Shown: positions 44,929 through 55,600 of the stretch, in pieces
How positions within the stretch are numbered: position 1 is the first letter of the stretch
Layout: the number at the start of each line of letters is the position of its first letter
From: Saprospiraceae bacterium
GTDB lineage: Bacteria; Bacteroidota; Bacteroidia; Chitinophagales; Saprospiraceae
Direction: 5' to 3'
NCBI GenBank assembly: GCA_020628855.1
Contig: JAHDEL010000002.1
Location: 1-64,000, forward strand
Length of the DNA stretch: 64,000 nt
Notes under the pieces: generated by a model
The model's database searches: none
Told to the model about the DNA's origin: nothing
The model's input: the letters and a program-made list of their open reading frames with translations, nothing else
Position numbers and translations under genes: made by a program

Positions 44929-47900
44929 TTATTCGATAATAATCATCTTTTTAGTAGCTGAGTAATCACCGCTTTCAAGCGTGTAATACAATACACCAGA
45001 AACTCCAATCTCGTTCTTAGAAAGAACAATACTGTTAACTCCTTTAGCATAAGTATTAGTGATTTGCTTAACTAATTTACCAGTCACGTCCATTACTTGT
45101 AATGTCGCTTGACCAGCTGTAGGTAAGCTAAACTCAATCGTTGTTTGTGTTTCAAATGGATTCGGCTCGTTCTGATACAATGCGAATTCAGCAGCAGACT
45201 CCTCTCCCAATACCACGTTCATGATATTAAGCTCATTGTCATAAGCTTCTGCATTAGTAACATCACTGCTGATGCTCATTCCATCAACTAAGCTCGTCTC
45301 ATTACCAGCAAAGTATAGAGTGAATAATACTTCACTTGCTACACTCTTAGCTGTTAATGTATTCCAACTCATTGTGATAGTGTTATCATCAATCACTGCA
45401 ACATTCTCATCAGTTAACTCAAGAGCACCTGATTCAACGTTAGTTAATGATAATCCATTTGTATTCATTGTAAACTGGTAACCAGCAATGTCATTGAAGT
45501 TTGCACTTGTAACATCAACTTTGATACCTTCTGCAGTTTGCTCTCCAGCAAGAGTAAACGCTAAGTTTGCTCCAGTTCTGAATTCTGCATCATTACCTTG
45601 TGCGTTAACAACAGCGTTTCCATTTACATCTCCAATCTTAACAGCTACCCAGTTCTCAGCTAACATGTTAGCGTTTAGAGAAAGGATATCAAGTGTCTCA
45701 TTGAAAGCAAATGCATTAGCAGTAGTTAATGCTTGGTTAGCATCTACAAATCTCCAGCTATCATTGTTAGGATACTCATCTGTAACCTCAAGGATTAGCT
45801 TTCTAATATCTACAAGATCCGCAGCAGTAATATTCTGATCAGAGTTTGCATCAGCTGCAATGTACTGATAAGCACTGCTTAAGTTCTGTAGATTTAAGAT
45901 ATGTCTCTGAATTAATACGATATCTAATGTACTTACACCATTTCTTGGATCATCATTCTTATATGCATTCAATGCATAATCATAGTTATAATCATGTCCA
46001 TTACTGTCGTATGTACCACTAGCATCAGTATTGATAGTCATTGGATACTCAGGTTGGTTAGATGTAATACTTACAGTTACATTCTCAACCATATCGCCGT
46101 ACTCAGTACCAACATCACCCGCGATTCTTCCAGTGCCATCAGGATCACCTTCACAAGGACCGTTTAATGTTAATTCTACTGTACAGAAATCATAGTTTCC
46201 ACACTCATCCCAGAAGTAAACATCAACTGAAACAACACCACTATTAGCACCACCTATATCATCACAAGTATATGTGATTGCAGAACAGCTAGTTGCAGCG
46301 TTGAACCACTCACTACCATCACCTGGATCCTCTTGTGGAAGATCTTCAGGAGCTGTCTCACTGAATGTAAATCTCATCCAGTCGTTAGGAGTACAGTTAT
46401 CATATGTAATACCATCTAGTACGTAGTCACAAGCCCATAGCTCAAGCATTGGCTCATCACCAGCCATTAGAGCAGAACTTACACTCTGACAGTAAGGCGT
46501 TGGAGCCTTCTTATCAGTAACCTGGAATGTAGTAGTAGTAGACGTGATATTTCCACATCCATCACTTACTTTCCAAACAGCTCTATGATCATACTTGCTA
46601 CCTGAAAGTGGTACTGGGATTGTCAAGCAAACACCTTCACCTGGAGCAGTCGGAGCAACGTAGTACTCGTTCGGATTTGTTCCAAAGTTTGGATCCTGTG
46701 GGCTTACATAGCTACTAAAGATATGGTCATAAGTCCAGTCTCCATTAATATCTACTAATACCTCCCACTTTAACCATGGGCTAACACATGCTCCAACTTC
46801 TGAACTATCTGTAGCAACAGCCTTCAACTGTACAGTTCCTACAGGAGCTACACAATCAGCATTAACAGCTACACATAAAGGCTCAACAACTAGATCTGGA
46901 TCTTCGTCATCAATTACCTTAATAACTTGAGTAAACATCCACTCGTCACCTGTACACCAGTTAACAACTGTGTAATCATTGATGATCTTGATACAAGCCT
47001 CTCCTTCGATTTGGAATGTATCACTGTGCATAGTCCATCCAATTAATTCACATGGAGCATTAATCCAAGATGGCTCTAAAGCTGCACCTGAACCATCTAC
47101 ACATGCTTCAAAAATATCAGACGGTGGATTAACAATTACTTGAGTATTATTTCCTAAGCTTATTGTTAGAGGATCAAATTGAATAACCGTAGAGATATCA
47201 ATTTTTTGCTCACAACAAGTGTTAGTTCCTTCAATACACCATGTTCTTGTAATCTCATTATTTCTAGTGTAGCAGATATCTTCGTTATATCTGTCACTGT
47301 ATGTAACACTAACTCCACCACAAACTCCAGCTCCAGTAGCTATACCAGTTCCGAAATCAGGAGCAGTTAAGATAGCAAGTTCTGTCTCAGTTGGAGCAGC
47401 TTGTCCATCTAGGTGTAATGTCCAATCCATATCACAACCAATAGTTGCATCAGGAGGACAAAGGATTACTGGAGGTAACTTATTCTCAACTTGTACATAA
47501 GCCCAAGTCTCGTTATAGTTGTCACCAGCACCACCAACAGTACCGTCACAGTTACCATCATCCCAAACTCTTAGGATTACAGGCATACTATCTTGGTAAG
47601 ATACGATCTGACCATCAGGTCCAGTGTAAGTATTACCAGCAGAAAGGTCATCACAGCAGAACTTAACCCACTGTCCACCATCTGTATCACTGTTATTATC
47701 TTGTGGATCTTGGTTATCATTGAATGTAACATTATTGTTATATCCATTGTTACCAACATTTCCACACATAGGAGCACCAGAAGGTCTTCTGATCTCAAGT
47801 CTTACTGGACCACAGTCACCATCGTGTGAACCATTGTCAATGTGTACAGGTAAGATTTTCGCATATCCTGACTCATCACTACCACCACTAGTTAAACTAA

Positions 47901-50900
47901 CAACGATAGCTTCTTTAGCGATTGCTACAGGAGGAGTATCATCAACTACAGTTACTGTCATTGTTCCAGTTCCAACATTACCACAACAGTCAGCAGCAGT
48001 ATATGTGAAAGTGTGAACACCTTTAGGAGCACCAATTAATCCATAAGGAGGATTTCCTGATCCATCTAAAGAAATTACTGGTACAGGACCAGAAACAGTA
48101 TATGTCAAATCACCAGGCTTAGCGCACTCATCATATAAATGCTCAGGAGCCGGTAGAGGTCCACTTGCTACACATCCCCAAGGATTAACAGAAAGTGTAA
48201 TGTCTGGAGCAGTGATTTCAGGAGCATCTAAGTCAGTAGACTTAATAATCTGAGTATATGGAATAGTTGAAGAGTTACACCAATCAAGTACTGTCCATTG
48301 TCTGATTACTTTAATGTTACCAGGACATTCAACACCACATGCAGGAATCTCAGTATCAACATAAGAAGAGAATAGATTACAAATGTTGTTATCTATTGGC
48401 TGTGGATGAGTTGTATTCTTAGCATTACATGCAGAATTACATCCCTCAGCAAAGTAGAATGGGAATCCCATCACAATACCTTCTTCAAACTCATATACAT
48501 CTGGGCAATCAGGATCACTGTTAGGACAATCATCTGTAATTGCATCAGGAGTATCAAGAATTCCGTCTCCATCTGTATCAATCCAGTTGTCGTAGAAATT
48601 AGCAATATCCCAAGGAGATGTACCAGTTCCACAAGGAAGCTCAAGAATAGCAGGCGGCACGAACCATGTAGATCCAAGACCGTCTAAGCTAAGTGGCTCA
48701 ACAAAAATTGTCTGTACAACAGGAGCTGAAGTGTTTCCAGCTTTATCAACACATGTCCATGTTCTTGTAATTGTTCCAGTAGTACAGTCACTTAGACTCT
48801 CAGAGTCTGTGAATGAGTAAGACTGGCAATCACAAAGAATTGGAGAAGGCACTGGAGGAGTTGCAGCAATATCACAACTTGTATCTCCTTCATTGAAGAA
48901 TAAAGTGATTTCGTTGAAAACATTATCAGCACCACCACCATCAGAAATAGAAATAGTCCAAACTCCTTGCATGTTTTCACCTTCTATTGAAGTAAGGTCA
49001 GCATACTGTCCAAAGAATGGATTAATATTATTCGGAGCACCACTTGTAACATCAGCACAAGTTAATGTAGAAGGTGCATCATCATCAAGTAACATGTTGA
49101 TACCACCACAACCATCAATCACTGATGCTACTGTATAAGTATTACCAGAAGGCGCAGTTACATCAACACTATAGTCAAAACCATTATTTGTAGTAATGTT
49201 AACTAATACATTCAAGTCAGTTACAGTTGCACAAGGTGAGTTAGTCAAATCAAGTACAAAATCTTGAGATGCAGCATTCAAAGTAACACCTTCAAAAGCA
49301 GTTACACCACCTGAAATTTCAACTGCAGGGCTCAATACTGCTGGCACACAGTCAGCATCGATACATGTAACAGTAATATCAGAAACTCCTTCTATTGTTG
49401 GAGCTAATTTGTCCTCGATAGTGAATGTTCCCCAACAAGGGTTACCATTAGGACTAGTTACCATTACAGTGTGATCACCACAAGGTAAGCTCAATGGCGT
49501 ACCAGGAACAACAGTAATTGTACCATTGATAGTAACAGTATAGTTATCATAGCACTCGTAAGGTCCACCTTCAAGGAACATATCAGCACCTATCTCTACT
49601 TCACAGTTTTCGTCAAGAGAAATATTTACATGATCATTACATGCTATTGATTCTACAGCACCTAAGAATGGAGTAACTTCTACTTCAAAACTACATTCAG
49701 AGAAGAACGGTCCACCTATACCATCAGCAGATAGCACTTCATATGTTACCGTTGTAGTTCCAATAGGGAATTCTTCACCACTTTCAAACCCTGTAGTAAG
49801 AGTAGGAACAAGTGGAGAAGAAGGAGGAGGATTTAATTGAATATTAGATATCACAATAGTAGCTGGTCCAGCTGTACCGTCCACAGTAAAACCATTAAAA
49901 GCGAGTACACTACCAGAAGGGACAGTCACCATTGAAGTACCTGCCTGGTTATTAGCACCACTATCAACGATAGCTGTTTGAACACCATCAACTTCTACAT
50001 AGAATTCATCCCATGTAGCTCCATCATTCGTGTCATAAGTCCAATCAAACGTCACAATAACATCACCAGGACATGAATTAGCAGGGAATGTATATTGTGT
50101 ATCTCCTGGGATTCCAGAATCTCCAGTTTCAATTTCGATAACACCCTCTACTGAATCATCAATAACTCCAGAAGAGTTTGTTGAAGCAACACCAGCAGAA
50201 ACATCAATACATGGAGTACAGATACCTTCGGTTGCTACAGTATAAGGCACGATTGCCGCACACTCACCTGGAGATAATTGGAAAGTGAAATCACCAGGAC
50301 AAACCACTGTACAACAATCAGTTACATCACATCCTCCTGAAATATTTGCAGGAACACCTAATGCATTATTAAATCCAGCAGTATACGGTCCAGACATTGT
50401 ATAAAGATCAAGTACATAGATACCTGAACCAGCAGGAACCTCTGGCACTACAGTAGCTCCTAAAGGTAAAGGTGCACCTGTCATATCAAGAACATTTGTT
50501 CCAGTATTTAATGTCCAAACCTCACCAGTAACACCAGTATTTATTGTAATCTGCTCGTGGAACAAATCAACACCATTCGGTCCTAATACATTTAATGGAT
50601 TAAAACATCCACAAGGATCGCTAATGTCAACAGGTATAGAAGAAACACAAGCTGTTACACCACCTGCTTGACCAGTAGATCCACCTGGAGCACCTCCAGC
50701 AAAATCAATACCAAGGTCTTCATTAAAGTCAGCTGCGATAACCTGAGCTGTTATTGCATTAACAACACCAGGAATTAATGGTATACATTGGTTATATACC
50801 CAAGCATCAGCAGCACCACCAGCAGCAGGAGAAGTCCATACTACAGCACCATTGATAAGGATTTCCATTTGACTATATGGTGCAACACCATCATCAGCTG

Positions 50901-51678
50901 GAACAAAATAGTTGAAACAAAAATCACCTGCAGAACTGGTAGAAAGATCATATGATCCAAAATCTAAAATTCCACCAGGACCACCGCCTGACATTTCAAA
51001 TAAAATGTAGCCAGCGCCGTCAGCACCAGTACCACAAAAGTCTGTCGGCGCATCTGATCCAGCAGAACCAGCACCAGCAGCACCACCTGAAGTAGTTGGG
51101 CATACTTGATTCTGCACATATCCTGCACTAGTCGTAATTGTCATTGGTAATGGTATGCATACTTCACCAGGAGCCCCAACAGTTGCTGGACCTCCAACGC
51201 ATGGATCATTTGGACATGCACCAGCAGTAAATGTGATGTCAAACTGGAAATCTAGAGGATCCCATTGGTCTCCCCAAGCAATCAAGTAAGTAACACCAGC
51301 AGCAGCTGTAAATGTAGCAGAAGAACCAAAAGTAGTTCCAACACCACAGCCAGCATCGTCGTTTTCAGCAACTAGGAAAGTACCTCCAACGCTACAATCA
51401 CCTGTGAAGATGATAAGCTCTGTGTCAGTTCCAGCTGGGTCATTACAAGACTCAACTGTAACATCACCACAACCAGGCGCCGTCCATTCGAATATTGTTG
51501 CATTTGCACCATCTAATTCAGCACATCCGTTCGCATCATCAAGGCCACCTGGAGTAGCCACCTGATTCGCGGATGCAGATGTATTAGATCCTGTTACAGC
51601 CACCTGGACTCCAGGACATTGCCCGTACACCATAAAACTGCTAACAGTTGCTAATAAAATTGTTAAAAATCTTTTCAT
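44929..51678 (-). CDS. Giant secreted dockerin-bearing protein with P-domain and T9SS sorting domain
   Basis: The largest gene here, 2249 aa. A signal peptide (to about 19) leads into a pre-peptidase C-terminal-like domain (about 20-155, with ELIIFTGDCSVGG and VAENDDAGCG). Beta domains follow, then a proprotein convertase P-type domain (about 795-930, with VTAPSGNTY and GVWTISISDGG) and many Cys-rich HYR-like repeats. The C-terminal plan is CnaB-like (about 1843-1905), dockerin-like (about 1906-1983), cohesin-like (about 2005-2155) and a type A sorting domain (YQNEPNPFETQTT to KKMIIIE). P and PPC domains normally accompany proteases, but no catalytic domain is visible. It is probably a surface structural protein or adhesin, expressed with the small secreted protein 19 bp upstream. 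Confidence 0.85.
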   Translation of the reverse strand: MKRFLTILLATVSSFMVYGQCPGVQVAVTGSNTSASANQVATPGGLDDANGCAELDGANATIFEWTAPGCGDVTVESCNDPAGTDTELIIFTGDCSVGGTFLVAENDDAGCGVGTTFGSSATFTAAAGVTYLIAWGDQWDPLDFQFDITFTAGACPNDPCVGGPATVGAPGEVCIPLPMTITTSAGYVQNQVCPTTSGGAAGAGSAGSDAPTDFCGTGADGAGYILFEMSGGGPGGILDFGSYDLSTSSAGDFCFNYFVPADDGVAPYSQMEILINGAVVWTSPAAGGAADAWVYNQCIPLIPGVVNAITAQVIAADFNEDLGIDFAGGAPGGSTGQAGGVTACVSSIPVDISDPCGCFNPLNVLGPNGVDLFHEQITINTGVTGEVWTLNTGTNVLDMTGAPLPLGATVVPEVPAGSGIYVLDLYTMSGPYTAGFNNALGVPANISGGCDVTDCCTVVCPGDFTFQLSPGECAAIVPYTVATEGICTPCIDVSAGVASTNSSGVIDDSVEGVIEIETGDSGIPGDTQYTFPANSCPGDVIVTFDWTYDTNDGATWDEFYVEVDGVQTAIVDSGANNQAGTSMVTVPSGSVLAFNGFTVDGTAGPATIVISNIQLNPPPSSPLVPTLTTGFESGEEFPIGTTTVTYEVLSADGIGGPFFSECSFEVEVTPFLGAVESIACNDHVNISLDENCEVEIGADMFLEGGPYECYDNYTVTINGTITVVPGTPLSLPCGDHTVMVTSPNGNPCWGTFTIEDKLAPTIEGVSDITVTCIDADCVPAVLSPAVEISGGVTAFEGVTLNAASQDFVLDLTNSPCATVTDLNVLVNITTNNGFDYSVDVTAPSGNTYTVASVIDGCGGINMLLDDDAPSTLTCADVTSGAPNNINPFFGQYADLTSIEGENMQGVWTISISDGGGADNVFNEITLFFNEGDTSCDIAATPPVPSPILCDCQSYSFTDSESLSDCTTGTITRTWTCVDKAGNTSAPVVQTIFVEPLSLDGLGSTWFVPPAILELPCGTGTSPWDIANFYDNWIDTDGDGILDTPDAITDDCPNSDPDCPDVYEFEEGIVMGFPFYFAEGCNSACNAKNTTHPQPIDNNICNLFSSYVDTEIPACGVECPGNIKVIRQWTVLDWCNSSTIPYTQIIKSTDLDAPEITAPDITLSVNPWGCVASGPLPAPEHLYDECAKPGDLTYTVSGPVPVISLDGSGNPPYGLIGAPKGVHTFTYTAADCCGNVGTGTMTVTVVDDTPPVAIAKEAIVVSLTSGGSDESGYAKILPVHIDNGSHDGDCGPVRLEIRRPSGAPMCGNVGNNGYNNNVTFNDNQDPQDNNSDTDGGQWVKFCCDDLSAGNTYTGPDGQIVSYQDSMPVILRVWDDGNCDGTVGGAGDNYNETWAYVQVENKLPPVILCPPDATIGCDMDWTLHLDGQAAPTETELAILTAPDFGTGIATGAGVCGGVSVTYSDRYNEDICYTRNNEITRTWCIEGTNTCCEQKIDISTVIQFDPLTISLGNNTQVIVNPPSDIFEACVDGSGAALEPSWINAPCELIGWTMHSDTFQIEGEACIKIINDYTVVNWCTGDEWMFTQVIKVIDDEDPDLVVEPLCVAVNADCVAPVGTVQLKAVATDSSEVGACVSPWLKWEVLVDINGDWTYDHIFSSYVSPQDPNFGTNPNEYYVAPTAPGEGVCLTIPVPLSGSKYDHRAVWKVSDGCGNITSTTTTFQVTDKKAPTPYCQSVSSALMAGDEPMLELWACDYVLDGITYDNCTPNDWMRFTFSETAPEDLPQEDPGDGSEWFNAATSCSAITYTCDDIGGANSGVVSVDVYFWDECGNYDFCTVELTLNGPCEGDPDGTGRIAGDVGTEYGDMVENVTVSITSNQPEYPMTINTDASGTYDSNGHDYNYDYALNAYKNDDPRNGVSTLDIVLIQRHILNLQNLSSAYQYIAADANSDQNITAADLVDIRKLILEVTDEYPNNDSWRFVDANQALTTANAFAFNETLDILSLNANMLAENWVAVKIGDVNGNAVVNAQGNDAEFRTGANLAFTLAGEQTAEGIKVDVTSANFNDIAGYQFTMNTNGLSLTNVESGALELTDENVAVIDDNTITMSWNTLTAKSVASEVLFTLYFAGNETSLVDGMSISSDVTNAEAYDNELNIMNVVLGEESAAEFALYQNEPNPFETQTTIEFSLPTAGQATLQVMDVTGKLVKQITNTYAKGVNSIVLSKNEIGVSGVLYYTLESGDYSATKKMIIIE
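45730..45960 (-). repeat. Dockerin-like coding segment 2
   Basis: Encodes NGVSTLDIVLIQRHILNL, then DANSDQNITAAD with LVDIRKLILEV, then WRFVDAN. The second loop follows the D-x-N-x-D-(x)6-D calcium pattern; the first is one residue short and lacks some ligands. Confidence 0.75.
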
Positions 51679-51697
51679 TTGAGATTGAGTTTTTACG

Positions 51698-52087
51698 TTA
51701 AGAATTAATCAAAGTGTAGAGATCAACGAATTCTTGGTTGGCAAGATTCGGAGTAATCCCTCTAAGTCTTGCATAATGTTGATATGCATACTCAGCAGCT
51801 GTATAAAAGTCAAGACCTGACCTTAAGTTACTAAGTACTTTTTCATACATTTCAAGCTTTGCTCTAAGCTCAAGAGCTTGAGTTGATTCTTGATCAAGAC
51901 CATTTAATTGAGTTTGCGTGATCACATACTCCACTTTGACTTTTTTTGCAACTGCAAAATAGTCTGCGTCGCTAGTCACATGACCATTTCCAGATCCTGG
52001 AGCGCCAAAAGACTGAGCAGAAACACCAACCGTCATTAAGCAAAAGCAAAATGCTAAAGTCATCAATCGAAAAACTTTAATTTTCAT
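51698..52087 (-). CDS. Small secreted protein of unknown function
   Basis: A 129-aa protein with a clear signal peptide (MKIKVFRLMTLAFCFCLMT to about VSAQ, residue 25). The mature part is a Gly-rich start (SFGAPGSGNGH) followed by helices (SDADYFAVAKKVKVEY and ELRAKLEMYEKVLSNLRSG). I recognise no family. It lies 19 bp upstream of the 2249-aa gene on the same strand, so they are almost certainly co-transcribed. It might be a chaperone, secretion partner or bound subunit of the giant protein; that is inference. Confidence 0.7.
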   Translation of the reverse strand: MKIKVFRLMTLAFCFCLMTVGVSAQSFGAPGSGNGHVTSDADYFAVAKKVKVEYVITQTQLNGLDQESTQALELRAKLEMYEKVLSNLRSGLDFYTAAEYAYQHYARLRGITPNLANQEFVDLYTLINS

Positions 52088-52259
52088 GAGATTGAGTTTT
52101 GGGTTAAAAATTTAGGTTTAAAAAAATTTGATTATATCGATTCTAGCCAACCAAATAGTATTATGGCACTACACCTTCCATCATTATGAAAGACATAAAG
52201 ACCGCTTAACAATGAATACAATCACACACACATCTTTATGTGAGCCTAATCCATCCATC

Positions 52260-52537
52260 AAAAAAGCGCTGAATTAAACATACCAAGGCCTCGATAAGCC
52301 CATTATAGAGCCCTATAGCTTAATTCAACTCAAACTTGAAAATTGATACAATAAAAGACAACTGGGAAAGAAACGATGCGAAATGATTTCGTCGACGTAG
52401 ATTGAGCATCGTAAAAGCACATAACAATAATGTGCAGAATGGTTCTTTAAAAACTCAGTTGGCTATATGTAATCAATTATACGCTTAGTAAATATGGAGG
52501 CGAAAATTCTTCAAAATTCACCTGATTACTCCATATT
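52260..52537 (-). ncRNA. Candidate structured RNA or leader
   Basis: On the minus strand a -7 box TATATTTG (52544-52551) predicts a start near 52537, exactly where a 9-bp stem begins (AATATGGAG/CTCCATATT, 52529-52537 with 52491-52499). Its inner GGTGAA/TTCGCC stem needs a G-U pair that exists only on this strand. Further on are AACTG/CAGTT enclosing GCACAT/ATGTGC (52417-52435) and ACGATGC/GCATCGT (52373-52412). An 8-bp stem TGAATTAA/TTAATTCA (52270-52327) is followed by a run of six U. I do not recognise a known RNA family. It could be an independent RNA or an attenuating leader for the operon downstream. Confidence 0.4.
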
Positions 52538-52543
52538 CAGCAA

Positions 52544-52551
52544 CAAATATA
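52544..52551 (-). promoter_or_regulatory. -7 element for the candidate RNA
   Basis: TATATTTG on the minus strand matches TAnnTTTG, about 7 bp before the first hairpin of the candidate RNA. The nearest TTG upstream is at a 14-base spacing, so the -33 part is weak. Confidence 0.4.
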
Positions 52552-52618
52552 CTATTACACCTCTACAATCCACTACACTAACTGAAAATTTATTTATAAT
52601 TTTTTTTTTAATATGTTG

Positions 52619-55600
52619 CTACCTCGTCCTTTTAGCTACCTGCAGAGGACCATTGTTAACAGTAGCCAATACCGAAGTGTTTTCATCTTTATTAACAGCT
52701 ATGACATCCTTAACATCATAAGGCCAATAGATTCCACTCTCCTGAAGAGATAAAAACTCGAATGCAACCTTATCTCTTGTAGCATTTAGTATTACCCCTC
52801 CGAAAGAAGCATCTGCTCTAGATGTTTCTGCTTCCGTTTGATACATATTGCCACCATAAATAATGTCAAGTCTTTCATCGCCATCTACGTCATAGAGAGC
52901 CACACCATTCATTGGACTTAATTGTGCTTCCCTAGGTAAAGCAACAATATCAAATGAACCTCCTCTATTAATTAAGGCTATACTTTCAAATAGATTAGCT
53001 TCCATATGAAGCCATTTATCCAACCTGGCACCCAAAAGGCCCTTGATATCTAAACTTGCAAACTCTTCATAATTCTTCGTCTCTTCTTTGATGAAAGGCA
53101 TTTGTTGAGAAGAACACTCTCTTCCTCTAATTGGAACCAACTTGTCGTTATACTCTTTTGCCAACACAACATCAAAACTGCCATTATTATCATAATCTCC
53201 GCAGTACACATGAAAGGGCTTATCTACGCTTGCATGAAACTTATGATTGACTCCTAAATTGCCAATAACAAAATCTTGATCTCCATCATTGTCAAGATCA
53301 CCGGCTTCAATTGTATTCCACCATCCTGCAGTATTGCCTAATCCAAATTCAGTAGTCGCATTTCGAAACTGTCCTCCTTCATTCAGCATAATGGTTATAG
53401 GCATCCATTCTCCAACAATGATAATATCTTGGTCTCCATCTGAATCTATATCATTCCAAGTGGATGATGTGACCATACCTAGTGATTGCAGGTTATGTGA
53501 TTTACTGACATCAGTAAACTTTCCATTATCATTATTCAACAAATAGCTGAATGTTCCGAAAGGATAATGGTCGGGAAATATCCTGCCGCCCACGAAGAGA
53601 TCAAAGTCTCCATCTCCATCATAATCACAGACACTAACATGTTGACAAGATGAGACTGTCTCAGGAATTGCATCTTTTTGCCTTGTCAAGCTACCCTTGC
53701 CATCATTAGTGTAAAGTCGGCATTGATACATTGGAGATTTGACACCAAATTCTGAGCTTCCACTTACTACAAATAAATCTTGATCCCCATCTGAATCTGA
53801 ATCAAACCAAACACTTCCCATATCTTCAAAAGCTCTATCTTGTTTCAATGCTGGTTGATTTGCTTTAATAAAATTTCCATTCGATTGCTGAACGTACACT
53901 GACCCCGCTTGATCCGCACCACCACCTACAAAGACATCCTCTAATCCATCACCATTACTATCACCCTTAGACAAAAAAGGACCATTCTGAGAAAATTTAT
54001 GTGGTAGCAGCACTTGCTTTCTATAATCGTCAAATACTTTTTCTTTATGCTTAAAAGCTGGAGAAAACTTGTTTGCAGTATTTACAAACGCTGGTTCTAT
54101 TTGAGGTTTTTTAGGTGTAGTAGTTGTTGTGCTCTCTTTTCTAATTTCAACTAGTGAGTCAACAAGCACATCTGTCAACCTTGTAATAGATCCATCTAAC
54201 CAAGCAACCTCTACATAGTCTATCGCTTCCTTATCTCCTAAACCAAAATGGGCAACTGGTGATGAACAAGACTGAAAACCTCTTGTCGCTTTTGATTCGA
54301 AATATTGAAATCCACTTGCAGTCTTCAGGGTAATCTTAGCATTTTGATAATGAACACCGTTTGCATCTAAAGCTTTCACTCTTAAGAAATGTTCATTGGC
54401 TGAAGTATTTTCAATAATAACTGATGGTTCATTCAAGTTATTCAAAACTAAATCAATATCACCATCATTATCTAAGTCACCTACGGCTGCACCTTGTGAA
54501 AGCATTGGTCTATTAATTCCCCATTGCTTTGTTTTATTCTTGAATTCTAATCCCGTAATATTCTTATAAATCTGATTTGGAATAAACTCTTGAGGCATCA
54601 CTTCTAGCAACTCTTCAATAGTTAATCCTCTTCCTAAAGCAGCAGCTTTACTGTTTGCTGTTTCTTTATAGTCTTTATTAAACACATCATGCTTAAATCC
54701 ATTTGCTACAAAGAGGTCACGCATTCCATCATTATCAAAGTCCTCTAATAAGCATGACCAACTCCAATCAGTCTTGGAAATACCTGCCATTTGTGACACA
54801 TCACTGAATCTTCTATCATCAGGATTCCCTGGCAGTGGTCCACTGTTCAGCTGCATCACATTATGCATGTATTGGTGGTGTAGGCCTAGTGCCTTCATTC
54901 CTTCAAACGTCTGAACATCCATTGAAGCCATGTTTGTCTTCGAGCGCTTATAATCAAATGGTAGCATCTCAGCAACGAAGATATCTTCTTCGCCGTCATT
55001 ATTTATATCAGCAATATCTACTCCCATTGCATAGAAAGCAATATGAGCCATAAAATCATTTATCCTATCTGTAAATGTCCCATCTCCATTATTAATGTAG
55101 AGGTAGTCTGGCTCTTTAAAATCATTTGCGACATAGATATCTACATTGCCATCTTTGTTTATATCTGCTGTAACCAAACCAAGGCCATGCCCATAATTGA
55201 CGATCCCAGCTTTTCGAGAAACATCAGTGAAAGTATTATCACCATTGTTTCTGTAAAGTTTATCTCTGACATCCTCAGGGGGAGACTTCCTTATTGCTAA
55301 CCTTGCTTGAAGCTCCATGTCTTCAGCAACTGGATGGTTAGTCAGATACATGTCCAAGTCACCATCTTTATCGAAATCAAAAAAACTGGATTGAACAGAG
55401 AAGCTCGCATCGGCTAAGCCATACTCCTTTGCCTTTTCGGCAAATGTGTTATCCTGCTGATTAATAAATAAAAGGTTTTGTCTACTTTCTCTTTCAATCG
55501 TCGGCCAGCCACTCTTACAAACATAAATATCCAAGTATCCATCTCGATTAATATCTACCATGGTCACACCAGTATGCCAAGCACCGTTTCCGCCAATCTT

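Larger units (their letters stand above)
52088..52618. other. 531-bp gap upstream of the giant-protein operon
   Basis: This is the longest stretch without a gene. It contains the candidate structured RNA at 52260-52537 with its own -7 box. The remainder up to 52087 is AT-rich, with no clean promoter for the small secreted gene (TACTATTTG near 52155 is off-register by one base). A T10 run lies near 52601-52609. I see no coding frame. Confidence 0.5.

Noticed and set aside
39592-51678. Phage tail-fibre or prophage region, suggested by very long repetitive genes
   Set aside because: The genes have signal peptides, HYR-like repeats and T9SS sorting domains. No phage structural, integrase or lysis gene and no att-like repeat is present.
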